From UBA7359 sp038142205 (lineage in GTDB: Bacteria; Pseudomonadota; Gammaproteobacteria; Eutrophobiales; Eutrophobiaceae): 64,000 bases of DNA. Both the position numbers and the translations under genes were made by a program. Shown in pieces: positions 17,625-26,883 of this stretch; positions within the stretch are counted from its first letter, which is position 1; the number at the start of each line of letters is the position of its first letter. The stretch spans positions 930,001 to 994,000 of the forward strand of contig JAYQJO010000001.1 of the NCBI GenBank assembly GCA_038142205.1, written 5' to 3'. Below the pieces are notes generated by a model. The model did not search any database and was not told the DNA's origin. It saw only the letters and a program-made list of their open reading frames with translations.

Positions 17625-20600
17625 ATGACGGATAGAACAGAACAAATAACATCCTTAATTAAAGAACGTATTCTCGTGCTCGATGGCGGCATGGGTACGA
17701 TGATCCAGTCTTATAAACTGGAGGAAGAAGATTATCGTGGCAAACGATTTGCCAATCACCCCTGTGATGTTAAAGGCAATAATGATCTGCTGACATTAAC
17801 GCGCCCAGACATTATTAAAGCAATTCACAAAGCTTATTTTGAAGCCGGTGCCGACATTGTCGAGACCAATACTTTCAATGGCACTTCTATCGCAATGGCC
17901 GATTATGAGATGGAAGATTTGGTATATGAGCTAAATAAACAAGGTTCGTTGATTGCACGAGAAGTGGCTGACGAACTCACTGAACAAAACCCAGCTAAAC
18001 CGCGTTTTGTTGCCGGTGTTCTCGGCCCGACAAACCGAACCTGTTCTATTTCTCCGGATGTGAATAACCCCGGTTACCGAAATATTACCTATATGGAATT
18101 GGTCGAGTCCTATACCGAGGCAATTAGTGGTCTGGTTGACGGTGGCTCTGACTTCTTATTGGTTGAAACCATATTTGATACGCTAAATGCAAAAGCGGCC
18201 CTATTTGCCATTGATCAATATTTTGAAGAACACGATATTCGTCTGCCAATTATGATTTCCGGAACGATTACAGATGCTTCCGGGCGTACATTAACCGGGC
18301 AGACGACAGAAGCATTCTGGAATTCGGTTAGGCATGCTAGTCCACTTACTGTTGGATTAAATTGCGCCTTAGGCCCTAGTGACTTACGTCAATATGTTGA
18401 AGAACTTTCTAGCTTTTCACAAAGTTACATCTCGGCTCATCCTAACGCAGGCCTGCCTAATGAGTTCGGTGAATATGATCTTGAGCCGGAACCTATGGCT
18501 GAGCATATCAAGGAATGGGCTGAATCCGGGTTATTAAATATTGTCGGTGGATGTTGTGGTACGACCCCGGATCATATTCATGAAATGGCAAAAGTCGTCG
18601 AAGGTGTTAAACCGAGACAAATACCGGACACACCTTTAGTGCAACGCCTGAGCGGTCTTGAACCTTTCAATATTACACCTGAAGTCAATTTTGTGAATGT
18701 TGGCGAAAGAACGAATGTTGCTGGTTCACCAAAGTTTTTGCGATTAATCAAAGAAGAACAGAATTTGGATGCAGCGTTGGAGGTGGCACGCCAACAAGTT
18801 GAAAATGGTGCACAGGTTATTGATGTCTGTATGGATGAAGGCATGCTTGATTCAGAGCAGATTATGGAGGATTTCTTAAAACTAATTGCTTCCGAGCCTG
18901 ATATTTGTCGTGTTCCAGTCATGATTGATTCATCAAAATGGAGCGTAATTGAGTCTGGGCTTCGTTGTGTTCAAGGTAAAGGCATTGTTAATTCAATTAG
19001 CCTTAAAGAAGGCGAGGAAAAATTCATTGAAAATGCAAAACTAGTGAGACGCTACGGTGCGGCTGTTGTTGTCATGGCATTCGATGAACAGGGGCAAGCA
19101 GATACTACTGATCGCCGTTTTGAAGTTTGTAAACGTTCTTATGATATTTTAGTGGATGAAGTTGGTTTCCCACCGGAAGATATAATTTTTGATCCGAATG
19201 TCTTAACTGTTGCTACGGGCATGGAGGAACATAACAACTATGCTGTGTCCTTCTTTGAAGGTACGCGACTTATTAAAGAACACTTACCTCATGCATTAGT
19301 CAGTGGTGGTTTGAGTAATGTCTCGTTTTCATTTCGTGGAAACAACCCTGTGCGCGAAGCCATGCATTCTGCATTTCTTTATCATGGCATTCAGGCCGGC
19401 CTTGATATGGGTATTGTTAATGCCGGTCAATTAGGTATTTACGATGAAATTCCTAAAGACTTACTCGAATACATTGAAGATGTTTTATTAAATAGACGTG
19501 ATGATGCAACAGACAGAATGGTTGAGTTTGCAGAAACAGTTAAGTCTGGCGCAACAAAAGAAAAGAAAAATGATCTGGAATGGCGTAGAGGTTCCATAGG
19601 TGATCGTTTAACACATGCTTTGGTTAAAGGTATCTCAGAATATATTGAAGAAGACACTGAAGAAGCGCGACTGCAGGCAGACAAACCATTGCATGTTATT
19701 GAAGGCCCATTAATGGACGGCATGAATGTTGTAGGCGACTTATTTGGCGCAGGTAAAATGTTTTTGCCTCAAGTTGTTAAAAGCGCGCGCGTCATGAAAA
19801 AAGCTGTAGCTTATCTATTACCTTTTATTGAAGAAGAGAAAGATGAAGTAGTTAAAGGTAACGGCAAAATTATTATGGCAACGGTTAAAGGTGACGTGCA
19901 TGATATCGGTAAAAATATAGTTGGCGTTGTCTTGCAATGTAATAACTTTGAAGTAATCGATCTTGGTGTCATGGTGCCTGCTCAAAAAATACTCGATGCA
20001 GCGAAAGAATATGATGCTGACATTATTGGTTTAAGCGGTTTAATTACCCCTTCACTGGATGAAATGGTACATGTTGCCAAAGAAATGCAACGTCAAGACT
20101 TTAATCTTCCTTTAATGATTGGCGGCGCAACAACATCACGTGCGCATACGGCCGTCAAAATAGATCAAAGTTACTTACATCCTGTTGTTCATGTTAAAGA
20201 TGCTTCGCGTGCCGTAGGTGTATCAACAAAATTACTCAGCGTTGATATGAAAGAAGAATTCAGCAATGAAATTAAAACTGAATATGAAACATTGCGAGAA
20301 CGTCATAAAGGCAAGCAGTCAAAAACAAAATGGTTAAGCATTGAAAAAGCCAGAGAAAATCGACTTAAAACAGATTGGGAGAACTATGCGCCTTCTACTC
20401 CAAACAAAATGGGTATTACTGTTTTTGAAGATTACCCTTTAGAAGAACTAAAAGATTATATAGATTGGACGCCGTTTTTTATCGCATGGGAACTAGCCGG
20501 CAAATATCCACGCATATTAAATGAAAAAATTCTTGGAGAAGAAGCAACAAAACTTTTCAATGATGCGCAAATCATGCTCGATAAAATCGTTGCTGAAAAA

Positions 20601-21314
20601 TGGTTCAGCGCTAGAGGTATAATTGGCCTCTTCCCTGCCAATTCAATTGGTCATGATGATATTGAAGTTTATACCAATGAAAATCGTGACGGTTTATTGG
20701 AAACACTACATTCATTAAGACAACAAACACAGCGCCCGCCAGGTCAGCCAAATCATGCTTTGGCAGATTTTGTTGCTCCTGAAGAAACGCACGTTAAAGA
20801 TTATATTGGTGCTTTTGCTTGTGCGACAGGCTTTGGCATGGAAGACAGAATTAAAGCCTTTGAAGATGATCACGATGATTACAGTTCTATCATGTTAAAA
20901 GCATTAGCTGATCGTTTTGCTGAAGCCTTTGCAGAACGATTACATCAACGGGTAAGAACTGAGTTCTGGGGATACAATAATGATGATGGCTTGGATAATG
21001 ACGCACTTATAGCAGAAAAATACCAGGGTATACGCCCTGCTCCGGGTTACCCTGCTTGCCCGGATCACACTGAAAAAGCCAAGTTATGGAAATTACTTGA
21101 TGTAGAAAACAAGGCAGGCATTACATTAACAGACTCGTATGCTATGTATCCAACAGCCGCTGTTTCCGGTTGGTATTTTTCGCACTTGGAATCACGTTAT
21201 TTTGGTTTGGGAAATATTAACAGGGATCAGGTTGAGGATTATGCGAAACGAAAAGGACTTTCATTACAAGAAATGGAGCGTTGGCTTGCGCCTAACTTAG
21301 GTTACGACACTTAA
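17625..21314 (+). CDS. metH: Cobalamin-dependent methionine synthase MetH
   Basis: MetH transfers a methyl group from methyltetrahydrofolate to homocysteine through cobalamin. The 1229 residues hold all four modules: homocysteine-binding domain with zinc cysteines in VGLNCALG and GGCCGTTPDHI; the pterin-binding domain (about 350-620); the B12-binding module with DVHDIGKN (axial His about residue 758), GLSGLITPS and MIGGATTS; and the C-terminal reactivation domain with RPAPGYPACPDH and YPTAAVSGWYFSH. Full length and intact. Expression is set by the SAH riboswitch just upstream, and its cofactor supply by the neighbouring cobalamin operon. Confidence 0.98.
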   Translation: MTDRTEQITSLIKERILVLDGGMGTMIQSYKLEEEDYRGKRFANHPCDVKGNNDLLTLTRPDIIKAIHKAYFEAGADIVETNTFNGTSIAMADYEMEDLVYELNKQGSLIAREVADELTEQNPAKPRFVAGVLGPTNRTCSISPDVNNPGYRNITYMELVESYTEAISGLVDGGSDFLLVETIFDTLNAKAALFAIDQYFEEHDIRLPIMISGTITDASGRTLTGQTTEAFWNSVRHASPLTVGLNCALGPSDLRQYVEELSSFSQSYISAHPNAGLPNEFGEYDLEPEPMAEHIKEWAESGLLNIVGGCCGTTPDHIHEMAKVVEGVKPRQIPDTPLVQRLSGLEPFNITPEVNFVNVGERTNVAGSPKFLRLIKEEQNLDAALEVARQQVENGAQVIDVCMDEGMLDSEQIMEDFLKLIASEPDICRVPVMIDSSKWSVIESGLRCVQGKGIVNSISLKEGEEKFIENAKLVRRYGAAVVVMAFDEQGQADTTDRRFEVCKRSYDILVDEVGFPPEDIIFDPNVLTVATGMEEHNNYAVSFFEGTRLIKEHLPHALVSGGLSNVSFSFRGNNPVREAMHSAFLYHGIQAGLDMGIVNAGQLGIYDEIPKDLLEYIEDVLLNRRDDATDRMVEFAETVKSGATKEKKNDLEWRRGSIGDRLTHALVKGISEYIEEDTEEARLQADKPLHVIEGPLMDGMNVVGDLFGAGKMFLPQVVKSARVMKKAVAYLLPFIEEEKDEVVKGNGKIIMATVKGDVHDIGKNIVGVVLQCNNFEVIDLGVMVPAQKILDAAKEYDADIIGLSGLITPSLDEMVHVAKEMQRQDFNLPLMIGGATTSRAHTAVKIDQSYLHPVVHVKDASRAVGVSTKLLSVDMKEEFSNEIKTEYETLRERHKGKQSKTKWLSIEKARENRLKTDWENYAPSTPNKMGITVFEDYPLEELKDYIDWTPFFIAWELAGKYPRILNEKILGEEATKLFNDAQIMLDKIVAEKWFSARGIIGLFPANSIGHDDIEVYTNENRDGLLETLHSLRQQTQRPPGQPNHALADFVAPEETHVKDYIGAFACATGFGMEDRIKAFEDDHDDYSSIMLKALADRFAEAFAERLHQRVRTEFWGYNNDDGLDNDALIAEKYQGIRPAPGYPACPDHTEKAKLWKLLDVENKAGITLTDSYAMYPTAAVSGWYFSHLESRYFGLGNINRDQVEDYAKRKGLSLQEMERWLAPNLGYDT

Positions 21315-21380
21315 ATGCGTATGTGTCCTAGAAGGATACGACTGCATGGATACAGAAGAGCGGCAGGTTTTGAAATAGAG

Positions 21381-22502
21381 TTAATCGGTTTTAGCTGTGC
21401 CGCCATGGAAGTTTTTTAGATTAATACTTATTTCATGGCATTCAACTTCACTGAGATAATAACCGCCACGACTATTTTCATGCATAAGATCTTTTTCTAC
21501 TTTACCTTTATGCGCATTGTTTTTGTGTATTAATAAATGTCCTAATTCATGCGCCAATCTGTATTCAAAAGGATTGGCGTTATAAGTTAGTATAATTGCA
21601 TGACCTTTATTTGCTGTTGTTCTGGGAAATAATGTAGATGACAGTGCCGCCCCACCGCGGTCAGTTAAACGTCCATTCCCCTCAGCCTCTTTTACGCTCC
21701 TAGATGGTGTTTTTGCCGCAGGAATAACATAGGCATCAAGACATTGATTCTCAGGCGTACGATACCGGTTTAGTAAGTTTTTCATCTCTATTGATGTGTT
21801 TTGTGCTTCAAGATCATTCCAAAGAACCATTTCCCCTCTTTCCCAACTAGCTGCGCTCGCTTTATCAATGGCATCGTATTGCTTAATTCTTTCTCTATCT
21901 TTCATTAACAATTTCTTACTATCAGCCTCAAACTCTTCCATTTTTTGCATAATGAGATGAGTTTCGTTTTGTATCATTTTTTCCAGGTTTTTATTTCCAG
22001 TATAGCTTTCAAAAAGCTTTAGCTTATCCAGAGCTAACTCAGCGTAAACTACTTTCCTTATCGGTTGATATTCAAGAAATGAATAATATTTTAAGTTTTT
22101 CTGTTTTTCTATTATCTCTGTAATTTCTTGCAACGACTTCAAACTTTCCTGGGTTTTAATCAGATAATAATTCTCCAGATTATTTGCTTCACCAAAGTCC
22201 AGTGGCTGACTTAACAAAAGCGCATTCTGCCAATTAACTCTTTTTATTATTCCTTCTTTAACTTCTAATGTTGGGCAGTTTTGTTCTTTATTCTTTTCAA
22301 AAGCTAATTGCGTTCGAGCAAATTGATTAAATAGTATTTTTTTCTGTTTTTCATAAACTTCTTGCTCTGAGTGCTTGCCCGTACTTTTTGTAATAATGTA
22401 AGAGTTAAAACAAAGCTGCTTATTTTTAACTTCAGAAAACGCAGAAACAGGAAAACACAACACAGAGAATGAAAATAAAAACATCAGGTGTTTACTGAAC
22501 AT
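21381..22502 (-). CDS. Predicted secreted zinc metallopeptidase, unknown family
   Basis: I do not recognise a named family. The 373-residue protein has a signal peptide (residues about 1-23, ending VSAFSEV), a long charged helical region (about 30-220) rich in Glu and Lys, and a C-terminal zincin-like segment RLAHELGHLLIH near residue 315, giving the HExxH metal-binding motif with Gly at the typical turn position. A downstream KDLMHENSRGGYYLSEVECHEI offers further His and Glu ligands. It is a single gene between metH and cysM, opposite to both. Periplasmic or extracellular proteolysis is inferred from motif and signal only. Confidence 0.6.
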   Translation of the reverse strand: MFSKHLMFLFSFSVLCFPVSAFSEVKNKQLCFNSYIITKSTGKHSEQEVYEKQKKILFNQFARTQLAFEKNKEQNCPTLEVKEGIIKRVNWQNALLLSQPLDFGEANNLENYYLIKTQESLKSLQEITEIIEKQKNLKYYSFLEYQPIRKVVYAELALDKLKLFESYTGNKNLEKMIQNETHLIMQKMEEFEADSKKLLMKDRERIKQYDAIDKASAASWERGEMVLWNDLEAQNTSIEMKNLLNRYRTPENQCLDAYVIPAAKTPSRSVKEAEGNGRLTDRGGAALSSTLFPRTTANKGHAIILTYNANPFEYRLAHELGHLLIHKNNAHKGKVEKDLMHENSRGGYYLSEVECHEISINLKNFHGGTAKTD

Positions 22503-22647
22503 CTTGGTATTTTTTATATTAATTATTATTTTGCGAAAAAATCAATATTTCCTATCTATAGAATATAGCAAACCAACAGATAAACTGAGAGAATAAATAT
22601 TAAATTAAACTAAGCAATAATATTTAGGTTTTTCTGAGGACATCTTT

Positions 22648-23559
22648 ATGAAATACGACAACATACTACAAACAATAGGTAATACTCCCCATGTTCGAAT
22701 TAACAACCTATTTCGCGATGACATAGAAGTCTGGATGAAAAACGAAAGCTTTAATCCCTGTAGTAGCATTAAAGATCGAATTGCCAAAGCAATGATAGAA
22801 GATGCTGAAGCAAAAGGATTGCTTAATAAAGATACGACTATTATTGAACCGACCTCAGGCAACACTGGCATTGGCCTGGCATTGGTTGCTGCAGTAAAAG
22901 GATATAAATTAATTTTAACAATGCCAGAGTCAATGTCGATCGAACGTCGTAAATTAATGAAAGCTTTAGGTGCTGAATTGGTTCTAACACCTAAAGAACT
23001 AGGTATGGGAGGAACAATAGCAAAGGCTAAGGAGTTATTGGAAGAAACTGAAAATGCTTGGATGCCACAACAGTTTCAAAACCCTGCTAATGTTCAAATA
23101 CACAGAGATACTACCGCACAGGAAATTATCGCTGACTTTCCTGACGGCATTGATTATCTGATTACTGGTGTTGGCACAGGTGGTCATATCACCGGATGCG
23201 CTGAGGTGTTAAAAGAAAAATTTCCACAACTAAAAGTTCTTGCTGTAGAACCGGAAAAATCTCCCGTCATCAGTGGAGGAGAAAAAGGTTTGCATCGACT
23301 ACAAGGCATCGGCGCAGGTTTTGTTCCTGATGTGCTTAATACTGACATATTGGACGGCACTATTCTGGTATCTGAAGAAGCAGCTTTTAATATGGCAAGA
23401 CAATGTGCAAAACAAGAAGGCATCTTTGTTGGTATTTCTTCTGGTGCAACATTAGCGGCGCTAAATCATAAAGAAAGTGACATCCCAACTGGAAGCAAAG
23501 TATTAATTTTTAGCTACGACTCTGGCGAACGTTATCTGTCGATTGAAGACTTGTTCTAA
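22648..23559 (+). CDS. cysM: Cysteine synthase B (CysM)
   Basis: A PLP enzyme that makes cysteine from O-acetylserine and sulfide or thiosulfate. The 303-residue protein has the PLP lysine in NPCSSIKDRIAKAM (the usual xSxKDR motif), the substrate loop TSGNTGIGLALVAA, the phosphate-binding GVGTGGHITG and a C-terminal SSGATLAAL. Length and sequence fit CysM rather than the longer CysK. GAGGA lies about 9 bp before the start. The short intergenic gap to the minus-strand peptidase gene must hold its promoter. Confidence 0.92.
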   Translation: MKYDNILQTIGNTPHVRINNLFRDDIEVWMKNESFNPCSSIKDRIAKAMIEDAEAKGLLNKDTTIIEPTSGNTGIGLALVAAVKGYKLILTMPESMSIERRKLMKALGAELVLTPKELGMGGTIAKAKELLEETENAWMPQQFQNPANVQIHRDTTAQEIIADFPDGIDYLITGVGTGGHITGCAEVLKEKFPQLKVLAVEPEKSPVISGGEKGLHRLQGIGAGFVPDVLNTDILDGTILVSEEAAFNMARQCAKQEGIFVGISSGATLAALNHKESDIPTGSKVLIFSYDSGERYLSIEDLF

Positions 23560-23569
23560 AATAGAAAAT

Positions 23570-23593
23570 CACCGGGATAGTATTATTCCGGTG
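23570..23593 (-). terminator. Inverted repeat, probable terminator for the pilW-Sel1 transcript
   Basis: CACCGG (23570-23575) pairs with CCGGTG (23588-23593). On the minus strand it is followed by ATTTTCTATTTT, a T-rich tail. It lies about 150 bp beyond the Sel1 gene. The plus strand, where cysM ends, lacks a T tract after the hairpin. Confidence 0.35.
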
Positions 23594-23740
23594 GTCATTG
23601 CTCATGGTCTAAAAATATTTCTTAGCTACTTTTGAAATACACAATGTTTCACGTTGTCGATAACATAACACTACTGCCATAAGTGTTGGCGTTTTAGTAT
23701 TAATCACCATCTTAAAGGCTTTCTCTTTGCACAGGTTTCA

Positions 23741-24553
23741 TCAAATACTTTTCTTGTTTATTTTTCTCCCGTATTTCTTCCATAAGTTTTTTGCTAATAT
23801 TTTGGCTTGTTCTAATTCTTCCTGTTTTAAGGAATTTCGCACATCATCTCGAATTTTTTCTGCAGGTTTATAGCCAGATGCTGCAACAATACCAATCCAA
23901 GCATAAGCCTGAATATAGTCTTGCTCAATTTTTACACCCGAAAAGTACATCAAGCCAAGATTATATTGAGCCATAATATCTTGATTCATAGCCGACTTAA
24001 GGAACCATTCAAAAGCTTCGGTATTATTTTCAGGTGTGCCCAGGTTATTTTTATATAAATTTATCAGGTTTTTCTGTGAAGCAGAATAACCTTTGTCTGA
24101 TGCTTTTCGATACCATTTCAATGCTTCCTTGTAATCTTGCTTAACTCCTATTCCATCAAAATACATATAGCCAATATTTGCTTCTGCTTCAGAGTTTCCT
24201 TGTACAGCGGCTTTTCTTGCCCATTTCATTCCTTCCCAATAGTCACGCTTAACGCCAAGCCCCTCTATATAAAGCTGAGCTAGTCTTATTTGTGATTCCG
24301 CCCAGCTCTTAGACGCTGCTTTTCGATACCACTTCACTGCCTCTTCATAATTTTGTTCAACGCCTTGTGCTCGTTCATGCATTAAACCGAGAATATTTTG
24401 TGCTCGGACATCACCTGCTTCAGCAAGAGGAGACATTTGTTTATACGCAGTTTCATAATCCTGCTTTTTATAAGCATCATGTGCTAACTCATATTCTGAT
24501 TTGCCGCATGCTGATAGGAAAAAAAATAAAATAAAAAGTATTGAAATACGCAT
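23741..24553 (-). CDS. Sel1-repeat lipoprotein
   Basis: From ATG 24553 the protein is about 270 residues. It begins with a lipoprotein signal (ILFILFFFLSACGKS; the Cys would be lipidated) and continues as roughly six Sel1-like repeats of 36 residues, recognised by repeated motifs such as AQNILGLMHERAQGVEQNY, AEANIGYMYFDGIGV and AQYNLGLMYFSGV. Such helical solenoids are protein-protein interaction scaffolds. Starting at 24607 would put 18 residues in front of the signal peptide, so the later Met is preferred. It follows pilW on the same strand, suggesting a shared transcript. Confidence 0.82.
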   Translation of the reverse strand: MRISILFILFFFLSACGKSEYELAHDAYKKQDYETAYKQMSPLAEAGDVRAQNILGLMHERAQGVEQNYEEAVKWYRKAASKSWAESQIRLAQLYIEGLGVKRDYWEGMKWARKAAVQGNSEAEANIGYMYFDGIGVKQDYKEALKWYRKASDKGYSASQKNLINLYKNNLGTPENNTEAFEWFLKSAMNQDIMAQYNLGLMYFSGVKIEQDYIQAYAWIGIVAASGYKPAEKIRDDVRNSLKQEELEQAKILAKNLWKKYGRKINKKSI

Positions 24554-24594
24554 AAAGACAATAGTGCACTTTATAAATTGATGTTTTAAAAACA

Positions 24595-25419
24595 CTAGAA
24601 ATCCCATTGCAGCATTTCTTTTGTTTCATCAGAATCAGGAAATTTATTTTTCAATAGCAAAACATAACTAGAAACTTCGTCTTTTCGTTCTAATTCATGA
24701 TAAAGCCGCACCCCTAACCAGAGGCTTTTAGATGTATGTTGTGCGTTTTTTTTGTACCGTTCAAAATATTGACTGGAAAGCAAATGCTCGTTCCGATTAT
24801 AAGTGATGTCTGCCATTTGTAATAATGCATGACTAAATTGAGAATTTTTTGATAATGCTTCTTTAAAATAGGCTTCTCCTATTTTTGGCTTGTCTTTATA
24901 AACACAAATTCCTGCATTTGTTAAAGCAAGTTCAGGGGAATCATAAAAAGGGTTGTTGGCTGCATTTAAGAATAAAGTTTCAGCCTCATCAGTCCGCGCG
25001 TTATTACAAAGAAATAAACCATAATTATTATATGTGCTTGAGTCAGTTGGATCGAGTTTTAACGATTTTTTAAAATTTGCTTCAGCCTGCTCTTTATCGC
25101 CTAATCGTTGATATAATAATCCTAGAACACTATAGGAAGGTGCAAAGTCTGGTTTTGCGAGAAGAGAACGATTAAGTTTATCTAATGCATCTTCATAAGC
25201 TCCTTGCCGCATATACTCTATACCAAGATTCATGTTTGCTATTGCAACCTCTATAGCTTGTTTTTCATAACTGGAAGTAGAGTTATTTAAATCTCTTTCT
25301 GCTTTATTATATGCAGCATTATTAATCGTTGTGCCAATTGCACTAACAGCTGCCAAAGAGCCGCAACCAGCAAATACAAGACAACAATACAGTAATCCTA
25401 AATGTTTCATATAATTCAT
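24595..25419 (-). CDS. Type IV pilus biogenesis lipoprotein PilW/PilF (TPR)
   Basis: PilF/PilW is the pilotin that helps the PilQ secretin assemble in the outer membrane. The 274-residue protein has a lipobox (LVFAGCG, Cys about residue 19) and TPR repeats covering about residues 60-240 (for example NMNLGIEYMRQGAYEDALD and APSYSVLGLLYQRLGDKE). The arrangement and length fit PilW. In many gammaproteobacteria the gene sits near ispG and hisS; here it is with a Sel1 lipoprotein instead. A general TPR lipoprotein cannot be fully excluded. Confidence 0.72.
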   Translation of the reverse strand: MNYMKHLGLLYCCLVFAGCGSLAAVSAIGTTINNAAYNKAERDLNNSTSSYEKQAIEVAIANMNLGIEYMRQGAYEDALDKLNRSLLAKPDFAPSYSVLGLLYQRLGDKEQAEANFKKSLKLDPTDSSTYNNYGLFLCNNARTDEAETLFLNAANNPFYDSPELALTNAGICVYKDKPKIGEAYFKEALSKNSQFSHALLQMADITYNRNEHLLSSQYFERYKKNAQHTSKSLWLGVRLYHELERKDEVSSYVLLLKNKFPDSDETKEMLQWDF

Positions 25420-25496
25420 GCTTTATTATAGGGCTATTTATTATAAAATTAAGCATCCATTCGCGTTAATTCGCACACAGAATATGAGGATTTAAA

Positions 25497-25640
25497 ATGA
25501 GCAATCAGATTACTTTGGATGTAAACGATGAAATTTATGAGTTTTTAAGATCAAAAACAGATGAAAGCGAAACGATTGAAATGATCGCGTTAAGTTATCT
25601 TGAGCAAGGTATTGAAATTGAGAAAACATTGCGCACATAA
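25497..25640 (+). CDS. Small protein, 47 residues, unknown
   Basis: ATG 25497 is preceded by a clear ribosome binding site (GAGGATTTAAA). The product is acidic and has an amphipathic pattern: a short beta-like segment (QITLDVNDE) then predicted helix (YEFLRSKTDESETIEMIALSYLEQ). This resembles in size and layout small ribbon-helix-helix or antitoxin-like proteins, but there is no toxin gene beside it. It ends 26 bp before the DUF4124 gene and probably shares its transcript. Confidence 0.5.
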   Translation: MSNQITLDVNDEIYEFLRSKTDESETIEMIALSYLEQGIEIEKTLRT

Positions 25641-25666
25641 TTTACCCGAAACTATCAAACAACCTC

Positions 25667-26185
25667 ATGCTGAAATTTCTTTATAAAATTATTTTTATCT
25701 TAATTCTGCTTTTTGGTATTAGAATTTATACTAATTACATGATGACCGGGCAAACACCGACACTGAGTATTAGTAAACCTGAATTACAAAACATAAGTAT
25801 TTCTAAATTAACTGACTCACTGTCCGATAAGGTTAACGTTGTTAAAAATAAAGTTACTCCGGACACGAAAAAAACAGAAACATATCTTTATAAATGGCGT
25901 GATAAAAAAGGCGTTATCCATTATACGAGCGAAAAGCCATCCGATGAAATTAATAACCTAGAATCTATTAAGATTGATAATCAAACGAATGTTGTACCTG
26001 CTGTATCAGAAAATTCATCAAACGTTGATCCGATACAAGAAAAAAGCGCGAATTCTTCAACCACGATGCCCAATAATCTTTATTCGCCTGAAGGTGTAAA
26101 ACAATTATTTGATCAGGCTAAAAACGTTCAAAACCTTATGAATGAACAATTTAGCCAACAAGAACAAGCCCTTGAAAATAATTGA
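25667..26185 (+). CDS. DUF4124-domain membrane-anchored protein
   Basis: The 172-residue protein has an N-terminal membrane segment (about residues 3-20) and then a DUF4124 motif YLYKWRDKKGVIHYTSEKPS near residues 65-85, followed by a Ser/Asn/Gln-rich tail. DUF4124 domains are common in periplasmic proteins of gammaproteobacteria; their function is not known. It should face the periplasm. The 47-residue gene lies just upstream and the PilZ gene 84 bp downstream. Confidence 0.68.
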   Translation: MLKFLYKIIFILILLFGIRIYTNYMMTGQTPTLSISKPELQNISISKLTDSLSDKVNVVKNKVTPDTKKTETYLYKWRDKKGVIHYTSEKPSDEINNLESIKIDNQTNVVPAVSENSSNVDPIQEKSANSSTTMPNNLYSPEGVKQLFDQAKNVQNLMNEQFSQQEQALENN

Positions 26186-26269
26186 CCTATAATTCAATGA
26201 CTTAAACGCCTTAAATTAGTTGAGCTTGCTGCCGATACAAAACTAATACCTAAAAATATGGATGGTTAA

Positions 26270-26626
26270 ATGGCACAGCAGACAGAAAAACAAGCTGAAC
26301 GTCGAAAAATTACACGATTTCCCATAAACGAAGAAGTTTATGATACAAAAACATTCAAGAGTCTTGGTTACACAGCTGATCTTAATCCTTATGGCATGAT
26401 GTTGGTTAGTACTGATCAGTTCAAAACTGGAGAAGAAACACGTATCAGCATTGATATACCTGACGGAAAAAACAAAAAAATCAAAACTTTTTTAACCGCG
26501 CAATGCAGATGGTCAGAACGACATTTAAATACCGCGTTTTTCAACTCAGGCTTTCGTTTTATTTATTCAAGTAACTTTGATATCGAGTTTATCGAAACTT
26601 TATTTTTTGGATTGACTGAACAATAG
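26270..26626 (+). CDS. PilZ-domain protein (c-di-GMP receptor candidate)
   Basis: The 118-residue protein is a single PilZ domain. The arginine motif RxxxR is seen as RKITR near residue 13, followed by DLNPYG near residue 42, a variant of the [D/N]xSxxG motif with Asn in place of Ser. Such proteins bind cyclic di-GMP and change partner activity, often in pilus or flagellar motility. A GGDEF/EAL enzyme and a second PilZ-like protein occur in this window. Binding is likely but the Asn substitution makes it less certain. Confidence 0.8.
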   Translation: MAQQTEKQAERRKITRFPINEEVYDTKTFKSLGYTADLNPYGMMLVSTDQFKTGEETRISIDIPDGKNKKIKTFLTAQCRWSERHLNTAFFNSGFRFIYSSNFDIEFIETLFFGLTEQ

Positions 26627-26640
26627 GCAGTCTATTTTTA
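26614..26640 (+). terminator. Weak hairpin at the end of the PilZ gene
   Basis: GACTG (26614-26618) and CAGTC (26628-26632) form a short stem overlapping the stop codon, followed by TATTTTTAT. The stem is only five pairs. Confidence 0.28.
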
Positions 26641-26836
26641 TAATTTTGTTCGAGATTAAAGCTTTCTTCTCAAGTAATTTATATAGCTCGCAGCAATAAA
26701 TGCAACGGATTACTGATGATTGTTTATAAAGGGTTTCCATATTTCAAAACTAAAGTATTATTTCGTGAAAAAACATCCATTCTGATATCTGACGACCTAA
26801 GGGCAAGAATATATTTTCAGCGTTTCATGACTTAAT

Positions 26837-26877
26837 TTGATCTACGTCAAAGATTATATGGAATTATTTTTTATACT
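26837..26877 (+). promoter_or_regulatory. FNR/Anr-type box and class II promoter
   Basis: TTGAT-CTAC-GTCAA (26837-26850) matches the FNR consensus TTGAT-N4-ATCAA at 9 of 10 positions. TATACT (26872-26877) is an excellent -10 element. With a start near 26885 the box is centred at about -41.5, exactly the activating class II position. No clear -35 hexamer is needed in such promoters. No protein-coding frame follows; the transcript runs to a strong terminator. Confidence 0.72.
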
Positions 26878-26883
26878 AGATGC

